Positions 22,985 to 33,689 of a DNA stretch of 64,000 nt are shown here, piece after piece (position 1 is the first letter of the stretch; every line of letters begins with the position of its first letter). The stretch comes from Ursus arctos. Its lineage: Eukaryota; Chordata; Mammalia; Carnivora; Ursidae. Location of the stretch: contig NW_026622997.1 in assembly GCF_023065955.2 (NCBI RefSeq), positions 15,542,001 to 15,606,000 on the forward strand, given 5' to 3'. Made by a program: the position numbers and the translations under genes. The notes beneath the pieces are model-generated. The model worked only from the letters and a program-made list of their open reading frames with translations. It was not told the origin of the DNA and did not search any database.

Positions 22985-23255
22985 TTTTTAAAAGACATTA
23001 TTTTAGAACAGTTTAAGGTTCACTGCAAAACTGAGAGCAATGTACAGATGCACCCCACACGTGCACAGCCTCCTCCCTTATCACCATCCCCCACGACGTG
23101 GTCTGTTTGTTACAACTGATGGACCTGTATAGACACGTCATCACCCACAGTCCACAGTTCACCTTCAGTGGTGCACATTCGATAGGTTTGGGCAAAGGAC
23201 CTATGAATGTATAAGGTACACTGACAATGGAGGTGTGGGTTGTTCCCCCTCATTG
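22985..23255 (-). mobile_element. L1M-type 3' UTR end
   Basis: Reverse complement of the L1MB/L1MC-like 3' terminus: TTTAGAACAGTTTAAGGTTC, ACTGCAAAACTGAGAGCAAT, CATCCCCCACGACGTGGTCT, TTGTTACAACTGATGGACCT and GATAGGTTTGGGCAAAGGAC. Confidence 0.88.
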
Positions 23256-23420
23256 CTCTCTTTGGTTTATTGCCTCGGGAGACGAAATGCACGTCTCGCA
23301 TCCAGGTAAGCTGCGTGGAGGGTTAGTGACTTCCTAGATGCAAGAGTTAGCTGGAAAACTACCGTTTTCTAGAGCTGGATCCATTCTTCCAACTTTTAAG
23401 ATGTGCCTACCAGCTCTGTT

Positions 23421-23452
23421 GCGTGTGTGTGTTGTGTTGTGTTGTGTTGTGG
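23421..23452. repeat. GTTGT-type short tandem repeat
   Basis: A short GT run followed by four to five GTTGT units in a unique background. Confidence 0.85.
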
Positions 23453-24091
23453 TAGTTTGTGCTTTCTGATGTCTCTTCTTGAACAAGTAGGTTCCTCCTT
23501 GGGACGGGGTGGAATGTCTCTGCCAATACATGGCAGATTACATTTTCCCTTTAGTCCAACTCTGCTTACAACCGAGCTTTTGAGCTGTTGAACTATTCAG
23601 TTACCACGCTGAATGAGATGAGAGCATAGTCTCCTTGCTGAGATGAAACCAAGCATGAAATAGGGTGGTGACTGGTTAAGAAGCTAAAATGAATTTTGGT
23701 TCAAGGTGAGAATTCACAGGCCTTGGTCCATTGAGCCATGTTTCCCATGCTTACCTAGCTATGAAACACCTGCTATATATTGAAACTCTGAGAAGTTTTC
23801 TCAGCAAAATTGAAGATTAAAAATAAATAAATAAAACCACCAAACTCTCCCTTCCCCCTCTTCTTCTGACATAACGTCTGCCACATTCCTCACAGCTGCC
23901 CTTCCTCCTTGGCTTGAGAGCCCTGTGACGGGGGGCTCGCTGCCTCACAAGCAACTCTACTCAGACCCAAGTACTTGGTCTGGGTAAAAGGCGTTCCTCT
24001 GTTAGGTGGAACCCTGTGTCCCTAAGAGTCTGCATCTCGGTCCTTGAAATGTGGCCAGCATTCTATACAAGGATTTTTAGAAATAATTTTT

Positions 24092-24280
24092 TTTAAAAAG
24101 ATTTTATTTATTTATTCGACAGAGAGAGAGACAGCCAGCGAGAGAGGGAACACAGGGGGAGTGGGAGAGGAAGAAGCAGGCCCACAGAGGAAGAGCCCGA
24201 CGTGGGGCTCGATCCCGGAACTCCGGGATCACACCCTGACCAAAGGCAGACGCTTAACCGCTGTGCCACCCAGGCGCCCC
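24092..24280 (-). mobile_element. Young SINEC with 14-bp TSD
   Basis: Body GACAGAGAGAGAGACAGCCA to GTGCCACCCAGGCGCCCC. TSD TAGAAATAATTTTT at 24078-24091 and 24281-24294. Confidence 0.97.
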
Positions 24281-24769
24281 TAGAAATAATTTTTAAAGGA
24301 GGAAATGTTGTATACCCTAGCAGCTGAGTCATTGAACTTGAACTCCCTGAGCCTTACTCCTCTATTTGATTAATCGGTTTAGTTTTTCGTTTAGTTAATC
24401 ATCCTTTTGCCTTTGACCTCGGCCATTTTGCTCTATTTTCCACTTGGTTGTCTTCCTTCTTTCTGTGTATATGTCTCTCTTTTTTTCTCAGTATCTCATG
24501 TGTATATTTCTCCCTGGGGTGTTTTTCAATTTTTCTCTTTACTTTTTTTTACCTTTTCCCTTAATTTTAGTGACTACTTATTATACAACTACTTCGGGCT
24601 GAGGAACGGGCTCAGGTACTTAGAGAATATAATGAAATTCTTTGCCTATCAAGAAAATTAACTCCTCTGTCAAATCTAGCGTGTCTCCCTTAATTAACTA
24701 TAACAGAAAACCAAATTATTTGTCCTGGCTTTGTCTTATGGTTCCTCCCAGTTAACTGAAAAAAAAGCA

Positions 24770-25085
24770 AATTGAATATATTTTTTATTGTAAGAAACAC
24801 AAAATATCATCTAAGTGGATTTAATGGTTTACCTTTCTGTGGCACCAATTGATTTTCTGCCTTTTACATCAATGGGACTTGCCTGCAAAAAAACAAACAA
24901 AACAAAACAAAACAAAAAAAAACTTCATCCCTGCATTACTCCCCTTTCTTCAGCAGAAGGAGAATGTTAAGAATAAGGCCAGGTGCTCCAGAGACGCTCT
25001 TGGTTTATCTGTCTTATCAGTAAGCGATGCCCTATGGCTGGCTTACATTCAGACACCTGGTGGTCTTTCAGATAGTGAAGTGTAG
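24770..25085 (+). repeat. Copy A of a diverged repeat pair, family unknown
   Basis: Shares an ordered series of similar blocks with 27046-27340: GCAAATTGAATAT, a TTCTGCCTTTTACATCAATGG-type block, CATCCCTGCATTA, AATGTTAAGAATAAGG, GGTGCTCCAGAGAC and TTGGTTTATCTGTCTTATCA. I do not recognise a named transposon. It may be two copies of an interspersed element or an old local duplication. An internal AAACA-rich run lies at 24889-24923. Confidence 0.6.
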
Positions 25086-25089
25086 CATC

Positions 25090-25282
25090 CAGTGGTCTTC
25101 AAGCTTGAGCCTGCATTGGAATCACCCGCAGGGTTTGCTAAAGCATCCATTTCTGGGTGCTCCCTCGCCCCAGAGGGTCTGATTCAGCAGATCTGGGGTG
25201 GAACCTGAGAATTTGCTTTTCTAACAAGTTTCAGAGTGGTGCCAATGTTGCTGGCTTGGGGACCACATCTTGAGGACCACTG
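25090..25282 (+). mobile_element. MER5A, hAT-Charlie MITE, full length
   Basis: Terminal inverted repeats CAGTGGTCTTCAAGCTTGAG (left) and TCTTGAGGACCACTG (right). Interior matches MER5A: CATTGGAATCACCCGCAGGG, GTCTGATTCAGCAGATCTGG and GGTGGAACCTGAGAATTTGC. Length of about 193 bp is close to the expected ~189. Confidence 0.92.
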
Positions 25283-25385
25283 TATTAAATTGATTTTCAA
25301 ATGATTGAGAGACAGGTTTGCCAGTAAGGGACTGCATGTGTTCTCAGTTTTTTGGTTCAGAACAGTGAACTTTAAAATAAACCTT

Positions 25386-25904
25386 TATTATTATTTTTGG
25401 TCAAGTTTATTCCTAGCTCTTTTATTCTTTTTGGTAATTTGGTAATTGGAAATGGGATGTTTTCCCTAATTTCTCTTTCTGCTACTTTATTGTTAGTATA
25501 TAGAAATGCAATTGGTTTCCACATAGTAATTTTGTATTCTGTAACTTTACTGAATTCATTGATCAGTTCTTACAGATTTTGATGGAGTCTTTAGTGTTTT
25601 CTAAATATGGTGTCATGTCATTTACAAATAGTGAAGGCTTTACTCCTTCTTTACCAATTTGGATGCCTTTTATTTCTTTTTTTTTGTCTGATATCTGTGG
25701 CTAGAATTCCAGTACCATGTTGAATGAAAGGAGTAAGAAGGGACATCGTTGTCTTATTCCTGATCTTAGAGGAAAAGCTCTCAGTTTTTCTCCAACTGAG
25801 TATGACATCAACTGTGGGTTTCTCGTAGATGGCCTTTATTATGTTGAGGTATGTTCCCTCTAAACCTAGTTCGTTGAGAGTTTTTATCATGAATGGATGT
25901 TGTA
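25386..25904 (-). mobile_element. Internal L1 ORF2 fragment with short TSD, no 3' UTR
   Basis: The minus strand encodes L1 reverse-transcriptase sequence (LGLEGTYLNIIKAIYEKPTV at about 25800-25870), damaged further on. Flanking AAAATAAACCTT at 25374-25385 and 25905-25916 looks like a 12-bp TSD. The 3' UTR and poly-A are absent on the left. Confidence 0.85.
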
Positions 25905-25916
25905 AAAATAAACCTT

Positions 25917-27000
25917 AAAATAAAAATATTATTGAATACGTTGTTCCTATTTAAATGTTTTCCTATGAGTGAAGAATATGATGGTTCTCGACAGTCAGAA
26001 CTTCCAGCCCTGGTATGGATGGAAAGGGCAGGAAGCCGGCGCTTCTCCTTAGGTGCCGCTAAGTGTTTGCACGCTCCTCTCCAACGGGGTCATGCTCTGC
26101 TATGCAGATTTTAGGTTAACGCTGATGATATTGTTTCTTGAAACGAAGGAGCGAAAACAGGAGCATGACTCAGATTATAAAATGTTGATTGTAAAGGCCT
26201 ACGGCTCTAACTGTTTTTGTAATTTAAAGAAATCTAATCCCCTCAGACTGCCCTGCTGTGCTGCTCCCTGAAGTCATGTTTGTTTGGGCTTTGGATTCAA
26301 CGTTAAGATCATGATTTAAAAGAAAAAGAAAATGGCCCCCTTAAAAGTCAGAGCTTCTCTCAGACCCAGGGTGTGGACCAGCCAGCCGTTGTGGGCATAG
26401 ACATACACCCCTGTACACACGGCTGGGGTGTGCGCCCATCTCTGCCAAGGGCACGTGGACAGCCTGGCACTACCCACCTCACGAAGCATTCCAATGCTTT
26501 ATTGTTTAGGATTCCTGAGGATCAGCTTGACAGATGGGCTAGGAACACAGGAAAAAATTGTAGAATTTACGAATTCCTAGAAATTATGCTTAAATGTTAT
26601 TTAATAACTCAAACTTCCAAGACAACAGTTTTATTAACTTGCTGATTTCCAGCGCACCCCAGGAATAACAAACGTATTGCTGTGGTCCTCAAAGGAGAAC
26701 CTCTTTGGTTTTCTGAGACAAACTGTAAGCTTTTACAATACTTCTCATCTGAACTATAAAAAAAATTCAATGTGAGTCCTGGGACTATTTCATTTACAAA
26801 TGTTACGCTATCCTTCTTATTAATTCAGCAGACTTACCTTCAGACCCCAATGTAGTAGTGCAGAGAACACTTCATTTCAACTTACTTAATTTGCTTATGC
26901 GTAAGTTGGTAGAACTGGAAAGATCCTGACATATGCACCTGTCTGGGAGAGAAGAGATTTTTAATCTTACGACATAGCATTTAAAACCAACTCTATTTCA
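25917..27000. other. Unique sequence, no gene recognised
   Basis: No repeat or exon that I can support; short open frames on the plus strand only. Confidence 0.5.
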
Positions 27001-27035
27001 AAGGAAGGGAGGGAGGGAAGGAGGGAGGAAGAAAG
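27001..27035. repeat. GGGA/GGAA purine repeat
   Basis: Imperfect AGGG and AGGA tetranucleotides. Confidence 0.9.
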
Positions 27036-27045
27036 TAAGGAAGAG

Positions 27046-27340
27046 GCAAATTGAATATGTTCTATTTCTCATTAGAAGGAAGAAAAGAAAAATCTAAGAG
27101 GGTCTTTTTTTTTAAGCTTTATGTGCTATTCAGTTGATATTCCACTTTTTCTATCAATGGCGAGGAAAAAAACAAACTCCATCCCTGCATTATTCTACTT
27201 CTTTTGCATGAGAAAAATGTTAGGAATAAGGCTCAGGTACTCCAGAGACCTTATTGGTTTACCCGTCTTATCAATAAACAAGGCCATATGGTTAAGAAGG
27301 AAGTCCCAACTCTATTCCAAAGTATCTTTGTGATTTTCCC
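27046..27340 (+). repeat. Copy B of a diverged repeat pair, family unknown
   Basis: Counterpart of 24770-25085: GCAAATTGAATATGTTC, TTTTTCTATCAATGGCG, CATCCCTGCATTATTC, AATGTTAGGAATAAGGC, GGTACTCCAGAGACC and TTGGTTTACCCGTCTTATCA, in the same order and strand. Confidence 0.6.
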
Positions 27341-28152
27341 AAGACACAAACATCACACCATCCATCGTATTCTTTGGTCATTGGAAGAACCTCAACTTTT
27401 TGGGGACATGGACCCTGGAGACAATCGAACTAATTAAGAAAGGAATTCCTTGTCCCCGAACCAGGCTAACCCAGAATAAAGTGGGTCTTATTGTCCCTGT
27501 TGACTATTTGTAACCTGTTTCAATAGATGGCATGTAATTTATACAGCAGCACACAGTTTATTTGTGATGATTAAGTGAATCAATAAAGGGAGGAAGGCTG
27601 ATGATATGTGCTCAGAGATGGAGCCGATTTCTCCCAGGGAGATGTTCCACTGGTTCACACATTTAAGAGCAACCAGTGCTCATTTCTGTACAATTGTGGT
27701 TTCACTAAAGCCCCGTTCTGCCTTCCCAGTCATTAGAGGCTGGAGATACAGGGAACGTTTTTCATTTTATTCTTCTCTCTACATGGTTTTTCATGTACCA
27801 GCCTTTGCAACTTTACTGGTTTCCTTTGCTAATATTAAGAGTAAATGTTCTGAGGGTGGGTGGGGACAAAAGAGCAAACTGTAAAGAGGACAGAGACAGG
27901 GTAGAGGATGACAGACCTGAAGCTCAGAGTCAGAGGCAGAGCCCAGCAGAATGATTTAAGACCTCAAGGAGGATGAGAACAGAATGCTCTAAGTGAATGG
28001 ATCAGAGACCAGGAACTGATGAACTTCCTCGAGAAGAGACAGCGTGAGGCATGACTCCCAAAGTCAGAGCCAAAGAAAAGACCAGTCAATGGCTCACAGA
28101 GGTGACCCAAGGAGATGACTGGAATAAAGGTAGAAAGTCCTCGGAGAGTGAC
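27341..28152. other. Unique sequence, no gene recognised
   Basis: Nothing beyond short frames; no named repeat. Confidence 0.45.
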
Positions 28153-28208
28153 TCTCCCCTGGCTGTGCACGAGAATCACCCAGAGCTTTGGAAAAGTGCC
28201 AATGCCTA
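28153..28208. mobile_element. MER5-like hAT MITE, left half
   Basis: CTGGCTGTGCACGAGAATCA and CCCAGAGCTTTGGAAAAGTG resemble one arm of a MER5-type element. The complementary arm lies at 28560-28716, suggesting one element split by about 350 bp. Confidence 0.6.
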
Positions 28209-28239
28209 AAGAGCTATCTGTCTTTTATAAAACAAGCAA

Positions 28240-28322
28240 AACTAAAGAATATATAATATATATGGTACCAATTATATATATTATATACATAATACAGTAC
28301 ATATTATATATACATATATAAC
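28240..28322. repeat. TA-rich low-complexity block
   Basis: Dense TATATA and ATTATATA steps within the segment that splits the MER5-like element. Confidence 0.85.
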
Positions 28323-28559
28323 AATTTTAAAGCAAACATAAACTTTCAGGGTGTAGTTACTTCCGGTATAGGCAAATGGATGAATAGACGAGAAGCACAT
28401 AGATAATAACCTACTTATAATGTTCTGGTTCTTAAATCGGGTGGTAGGCTCACAGGTTTTTGTTACGTTTTCAAAATTCAATTAAAAGAGGGACATGCAT
28501 GGACAGTGTTGATAGTGTGTGATGAATCATGAATCAAGATTTGAACTTATCGAATTCTG

Positions 28560-28716
28560 AGCACCTGGGATCTGGATGCCAAAATTACTGATGCAGGGAG
28601 CTGACCCTCACATGTTCTGGTCTAAGTATGAAGTAAGGCCCAGGCATCAGTATCCTGTAAAAGCCTCCCCGTTGATTCTCATGCACAGCCAGGTTTGGGA
28701 ACCAGGCTGGTAGAAG
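28560..28716. mobile_element. MER5-like hAT MITE, right half
   Basis: GGCCCAGGCATCAGTATCCT, GTAAAAGCCTCCCCGTTGAT and TCTCATGCACAGCCAGGTTT match the right arm of a hAT-Charlie MITE of the MER5 kind. Confidence 0.7.
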
Positions 28717-28719
28717 AAC

Positions 28720-29560
28720 ACAAAGGAGATTTCCCAGGGGGGCAGGAGAAAACCAGGTCGGGGAAGACTTCCCAGAGAAGGTAGCATTTAGATGGGGCTT
28801 CAAAGTACAAATATGATTTTGACAATGCACAATACATTTCTAGGCGGAGGGAAAAGCACAGTTGATCCTATGAGATGGACGGATTCATGGCATGCTCAGA
28901 CCAGCAGAGCAGCGTGCAGTAAAGCTACATTGCGGGCATGAGGCTACACTGAAGGGGATATGGGGAATGGGTAGGGAAGAAATGAGGGTGGAAAAATAGA
29001 TGGGAAACAAATTACACATGGCCTGTGCTATGTAAGAAATTTGAATTTTGGTGCAGGCAGTGGAAAATCATTAATTTTTAAATGAGAAAGTGATTTGTTT
29101 TTTAAAAAAGATATCTGCATTTTAGAAATATAATTTGTGAAAAAGCATGAAAGAAAAAGCACTGTAGAAAGAAAAGAAACCAGTGCCTTCGTTAGTAGGC
29201 TATCTAGTAGACCAGATAAAAAATAAAGTCTGATTTTTTAAAAGTGGCCGTGAGAATAAGTCATGGATTTGAGATACATTTTGCAAAAAGAATTTACTTG
29301 ACTAAGAAAGAAAGAGGAAATGAAGTTGATGCCCATTCTTCTAGCATGGTAGACGAGGTGGGTGGTATTAATTTTGAGCAAGCTAGGGAATAAGGAGAAG
29401 AACCCAGTTTGCAAATGTTGAGTTGGACGTGTCTAGGGTAAAGGTGACCCGCAGTAAATGGGGCTGAAGTTCAGGCAAAAAGTCCAGGTGGAGATATAGA
29501 CCTGGCAGTACATGGTGAATAAGGGGCCTAAGGAGAGTTTTGAGTAAATGAAGAGAAGTT
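28720..29560 (-). mobile_element. L2 LINE, ORF2/3' region
   Basis: Diverged reverse-complement L2: GAAGACTTCCCAGAGAAGGT, GATGGGGCTTCAAAGTACAA, GAGTTGGACGTGTCTAGGGT and GTCCAGGTGGAGATATAGAC. These match the L2 pattern 'CTTCCCAGAGGAGGTGACATTTGAGCTGGG...GGACATCCAAGTGGAGATGT'. Heavily mutated. Confidence 0.7.
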
Positions 29561-30309
29561 GGCAGTGGCTGGGACCGTGGGAACCACCAGTCTTTAAAGG
29601 GTAAGCAGAGGGGGAGGGGCTAATATAAGAAAAAGATGGAGGAAAGAGTTATCAGAGATGTAAGGGAAACAACAGTTCAGACATAGACAGCCAAGCCAGT
29701 CAAGGGAGCAAAGCTACGGAAAGGAGGGGATCAAAAAGGAAAGTGAGTTGGCCTCCTTAGTGGGCCATTGAAGAACCTTGAAGAACAGTCTAGCTCAGCT
29801 AAGGAAATGCTTTGGTTTCCTGTGTTGTAGGGTGGGTAAGATTTGAATGAGTAGGGAAGTGAATGGGACTTTCCAATGGGAAAGACGGTCAAGATGTAGA
29901 ATTGGAAGGAGTTAGATCCCAGAGGACGGGCTGGAGGATGGATGTGAACACAAAGCTCTGTGGTCATAATCGTTGAAACACGCATAGGAAATACACAAGC
30001 TCGGATGATGGCGACAATGTTAAAAAATTGGCTGGGTTACAGGAGATACTTTTTCTTTCTTGATATTTTTACATTGTTATTTTACAGTATTTTTTGTAAT
30101 TCTTTAACTTCACATCTATATTGGAAGATGAAGTTTATTTTTAAGAGTGATGTGAAGGGTTAGCTTTGGAAATGAGTAGATATCTCTTCTAAGATAGGGA
30201 GAAAGCTGGTAAGAATTCTCTACAGCTATTGATGATTTTGGAAGCTGAGAATTTAGGAAGCTCATCTCCGATGGTTGTTGTGAAGCTTTTCCTGCCTTTC
30301 CAAGTGGAA
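29561..30309. other. Unique or unclassified sequence
   Basis: Possibly more worn L2 sequence at the left side, but nothing diagnostic; otherwise no feature seen. Confidence 0.4.
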
Positions 30310-30515
30310 GTAATAACCCTTACTTATGTTTCCTTTGCCGGGTACTACCCACCCATTCACCTACATGGTTTGACTATGCTCACTTCTTCTGCGTACCTCC
30401 CTCTAGCCAGATCTAAGCCCATCCAGGGCAGAGATCATGCCTGCTCTGTTTTGTAGTCCAAAAACTTTGCACAATTCCTACTTCATGGTACATGTTCAAT
30501 AAATCGTTAGGTAAA
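30310..30515 (+). mobile_element. L2 LINE 3' end
   Basis: GGGCAGAGATCATGCCTGCT and TTCATGGTACATGTTCAATA are the L2 terminal motifs ('GGGCAGGGACCGTGTC...GTAGGCGCTCAATAAAT'). Confidence 0.7.
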
Positions 30516-31689
30516 ACCTTGCATAGAGGAGACAGGGATGTTTTATCCCATGACTTTAAGAGCAACATTAGCAGCAATAAGGTAATTGATGCAGGCACGC
30601 CCTTGTAAGAAAAAACAATCCAAGTTGAGGCTTTCAAAGAGATGTGAGTTACCAAGTAAGTTTCCTAACACGCCTCTCAGGCACTGTTGAGTGCAGAGCC
30701 GGAAACCAGGGTACCTACAGCTCTCCCTTGGCCTGAGAGATATTCTTCAGTGTGTCAAAGACTGGGATGCATGAGCCTGTGACCCCCTCCCAGACACCTG
30801 GCACGGGAACAATCAAAACGCCCCTTCTGCTGGCAGAAGGTCATGATCCAAGATTACAGGTAAAGCAAAGGTCGCAGGCACATGGTTCTCGAGGATGCCA
30901 ACTGGCTTTACCATATCGGGTGATTTCACATACTCCCTTGGCCAGGTCTCCTGTTTTGTAACAGCTCAGTCAAGGATTTTACTGAAGTAGACAAGCATGA
31001 AATGAATTTTCCAGAGAAGTTTCCGAAGTGGGGGAAAGTTCATGGCTCAAAAGCACTGGTGGGTAATGAAACAGGCCTGTGAGCTTCTGTTTTTCTTTAT
31101 AAAGAGAGCTCTCCAGGTTTTCAAATCTGAATCTAAAACTTGAGCTGTATGCTCAGTTCAAGCCCTTATTCTCTGACTCTGCTGTTGCGAGTTTATTTTA
31201 TGCCGCTTCTGAACTGCCCGAGTGGCTTATGCAGGTTCCGCCAGGATTTTGTTTGGAACATGCACGGGCTGGTCTCTCTTTGCTCTGGAGACTATTGGTG
31301 TGTAATTCCTCTCCCGCCCGGGTCACAGTGACCCAAAGGAACTCACCGAGAGCAAATTTGTGAAAGGTGCTTGCCTTAACTAGCTGGTAACCATGCCTTA
31401 TCGAACTTTATTAGACTGTTGTTTATTATTAGGAACTCATTTTTCATTTATCTAAAAACCAATGCACAGTTTTAAGCATGAAGAAAGAAAACGAGAACAA
31501 AACTGGCCATCCCTTTCTGCTTTGGGCGTTACCTACTGAGCCCTTGTCCTTGAAATACAAACACACACAAACCAACATGAGGTTCTCAGACTAGGAGAAA
31601 AATAAAATAAAATAAAAGTAGAAATACAGCTTTCTAAAACAAACAAGTGAAAATACTTGGATTCAACCTAATTCAATCTGATGGTTCTT
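30516..31689. other. Unique sequence, no gene recognised
   Basis: No repeat named apart from a short AAAAT run at 31597-31615. No exon supported. Confidence 0.5.
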
Positions 31690-31862
31690 AATCTGCTGGT
31701 TCTAAACCCTGGTTCCACCATCTGACCTTGAGTAAGTCATTTAATAAGTCCCTGAGATTCGATTATCTCTATATTGAAATAATAATACCTATTGGGAAGG
31801 GTTGGTTTGAGAATTATGTATGTAAAGTATAGAACACAGGACACTTGATAAATGTCTGTTGC
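31690..31862 (+). mobile_element. MIR SINE
   Basis: CTGACCTTGAGTAAGTCATT, ATTGAAATAATAATACCTAT and GGACACTTGATAAATGTCTG follow the MIR consensus. Confidence 0.85.
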
Positions 31863-32009
31863 CTTTCCCTTTAAACTGCCTCTTGGAATTTCTCCCTTAT
31901 TTCCATTAAAATTACCACTGTCAGAAGGTAGATCTTTGATTGATTACATCTTACAATCTTAGTATAGAAACAACATCATGGTATGACTCTAAGCTTACCT
32001 TCTTGCAAC

Positions 32010-32505
32010 CCATTTTGCCTGATGCTACCAAGAGTTCCCTTCCTAAAACACACTTTCTTCATGACACCCTTGCTGGAAGTTTCCAAGAGCTTCTTCCTGT
32101 CCCCACACACTGCACCTAGAGTTTAAAACCCTGCAGGTTCACTGCATTCATTTCTTTGGACTACATGAAATGCCCCCGTGTTTCCTGGGGACAGGGAAGT
32201 CTAACTTGTTTTCTCTAACTCTTTTGTTTGTTTGCTTCTGGGTATGTGTCTCTCTTCACACTCTCTCCTCTGTGCTCCCCTTTCTCCATCAAAATCCTGA
32301 TTGAGCAGAAAATCTAGCAAAAGTCCAAACCTTTCTGTGAAGTGATTCCTACCTTCTCTGGACCACACTGACCATTAGCCTCTCTGAGCTGCAATTGCCC
32401 CTGGTTATAACCATGGTTTCACGCTTCTCAGAGCTGAAACACACAGCAAAGTATGGAAACCTGGAGTAAGTGGTAAATAAATATTGACCATTATTTTCTT
32501 GATTG
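32010..32505 (+). mobile_element. L2 LINE 3' region
   Basis: Pyrimidine-rich L2 3' sequence: CTTTCTTCATGACACCCTTG near the left and a terminal GAGTAAGTGGTAAATAAATA. Very diverged; the middle is not confidently L2. Confidence 0.55.
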
Positions 32506-32645
32506 CACACAACCCAAGAGACTGAGTTCCAATGGTCGAGCTAGCTCAGGCATGGCATCTTGTCAACAAACCCTGCCTTTCTTTCTCTTGCCCTTTTTCT
32601 CCCTTCTTTTGTTTTTCTTTTCTTCCAATAAAAAGTATTTTGCAT

Positions 32646-32843
32646 TGGGGGCGCCTGGGTGGCACAGCGGTTGGGCGTCTGCCTTCGGCTCAGGGCGTGA
32701 TCCCGGCGTTATGGGATCGAGCCCCACATCGGGCTCCTCTGCTAGGAGCCTGCTTCTTCCTCTCCCACTCCCCCTGCTTGTGTTCCCTCTCTCGCTGGCT
32801 GTCTTTATCTCTGTCAAATAAATAAATAAAATCTTTAAAAAAA
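32646..32843 (+). mobile_element. Young SINEC, plus strand, 16-bp TSD
   Basis: The clearest reference copy in the window: head GGCGCCTGGGTGGCACAGCG, tRNA-like B-box region GATCGAGCCCCACATC, body GAGCCTGCTTCTTCCTCTCC, then an AATAAATAAAATCTTT tail and poly-A. TSD AAAAAGTATTTTGCAT at 32630-32645 and 32844-32859. Confidence 0.98.
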
Positions 32844-32859
32844 AAAAAGTATTTTGCAT

Positions 32860-33689
32860 GGGATCTTTTATCTTGACCTGCCAGGTTTTATATTCAATTT
32901 ATCATTTTTTTTCCTAAGGCTTTTGAGAAGTACTTTTTTTTTGCTATTTTCTAGAATGCTGAATGTGATATCTCAGTCTGACCTTCAGTTTTTGTAGGCA
33001 TTTCAACCAGTCAGGATTTTGGGTTGCTGAGTCCTATGCTTGAAACAGCACACCTGTTAGTTGCAACTTTGTTTTATTTTTTACTTTAGAATTACACGAA
33101 AAAGTAGTATGCCCCGAAGCACCGATGGTTTAGTATCCATTTCTATTATGAGCTCAGAGCATTACCTCAGTGTTTTATAGATACAATTTCACATCTCCAG
33201 GTATTGTTGCAATGAATTCCAAGTTGGCATCTTTATTTTGTAATTCCTGGAATAGGAAGAGTTGGCAACCCCTAGTCTTGGGACCAATGTATCTAAAAAT
33301 AAACAAAAAGATTAATTTTGTAGCAGTTCTAGAATTTCAATAGTTGAAAATTACGTCCAAAGCTTCCATAGCTATGACCACAGTCTAAATTTAGGCAGAA
33401 TAAAATTCATGAAAGGGATGGAAAATAAAAAGATTAAATCTTGCCAGTGAACGTCTGATTGTTCTCCTAACTCAAACTTCGGTTATTCATCATCATTAAG
33501 GGATATACTGCTTGAGGGTTAGACATAAAAGCTAGGAGCCCCCTCCCACCTGTTAAAGTTCTACATTCTCTTTGAACATAACTTGAAAATGAAACGTGTT
33601 CCTTACTCTCCCTGCCGGATATTTTACCAAGGAATAGATTAGCGGGCAATCAAGAAAAAAAAAAAAAAAAACAAATGGTTTGAATAATC
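32860..33689. other. Unique sequence, no gene recognised
   Basis: Nothing named; poly-A at 33655-33671. Confidence 0.45.

Noticed and set aside
32646..32843. tRNA gene suggested by the SINE head
   Set aside because: The tRNA-like head belongs to a SINEC element; the cloverleaf is not intact and the body, tail and TSD show a retroposon.
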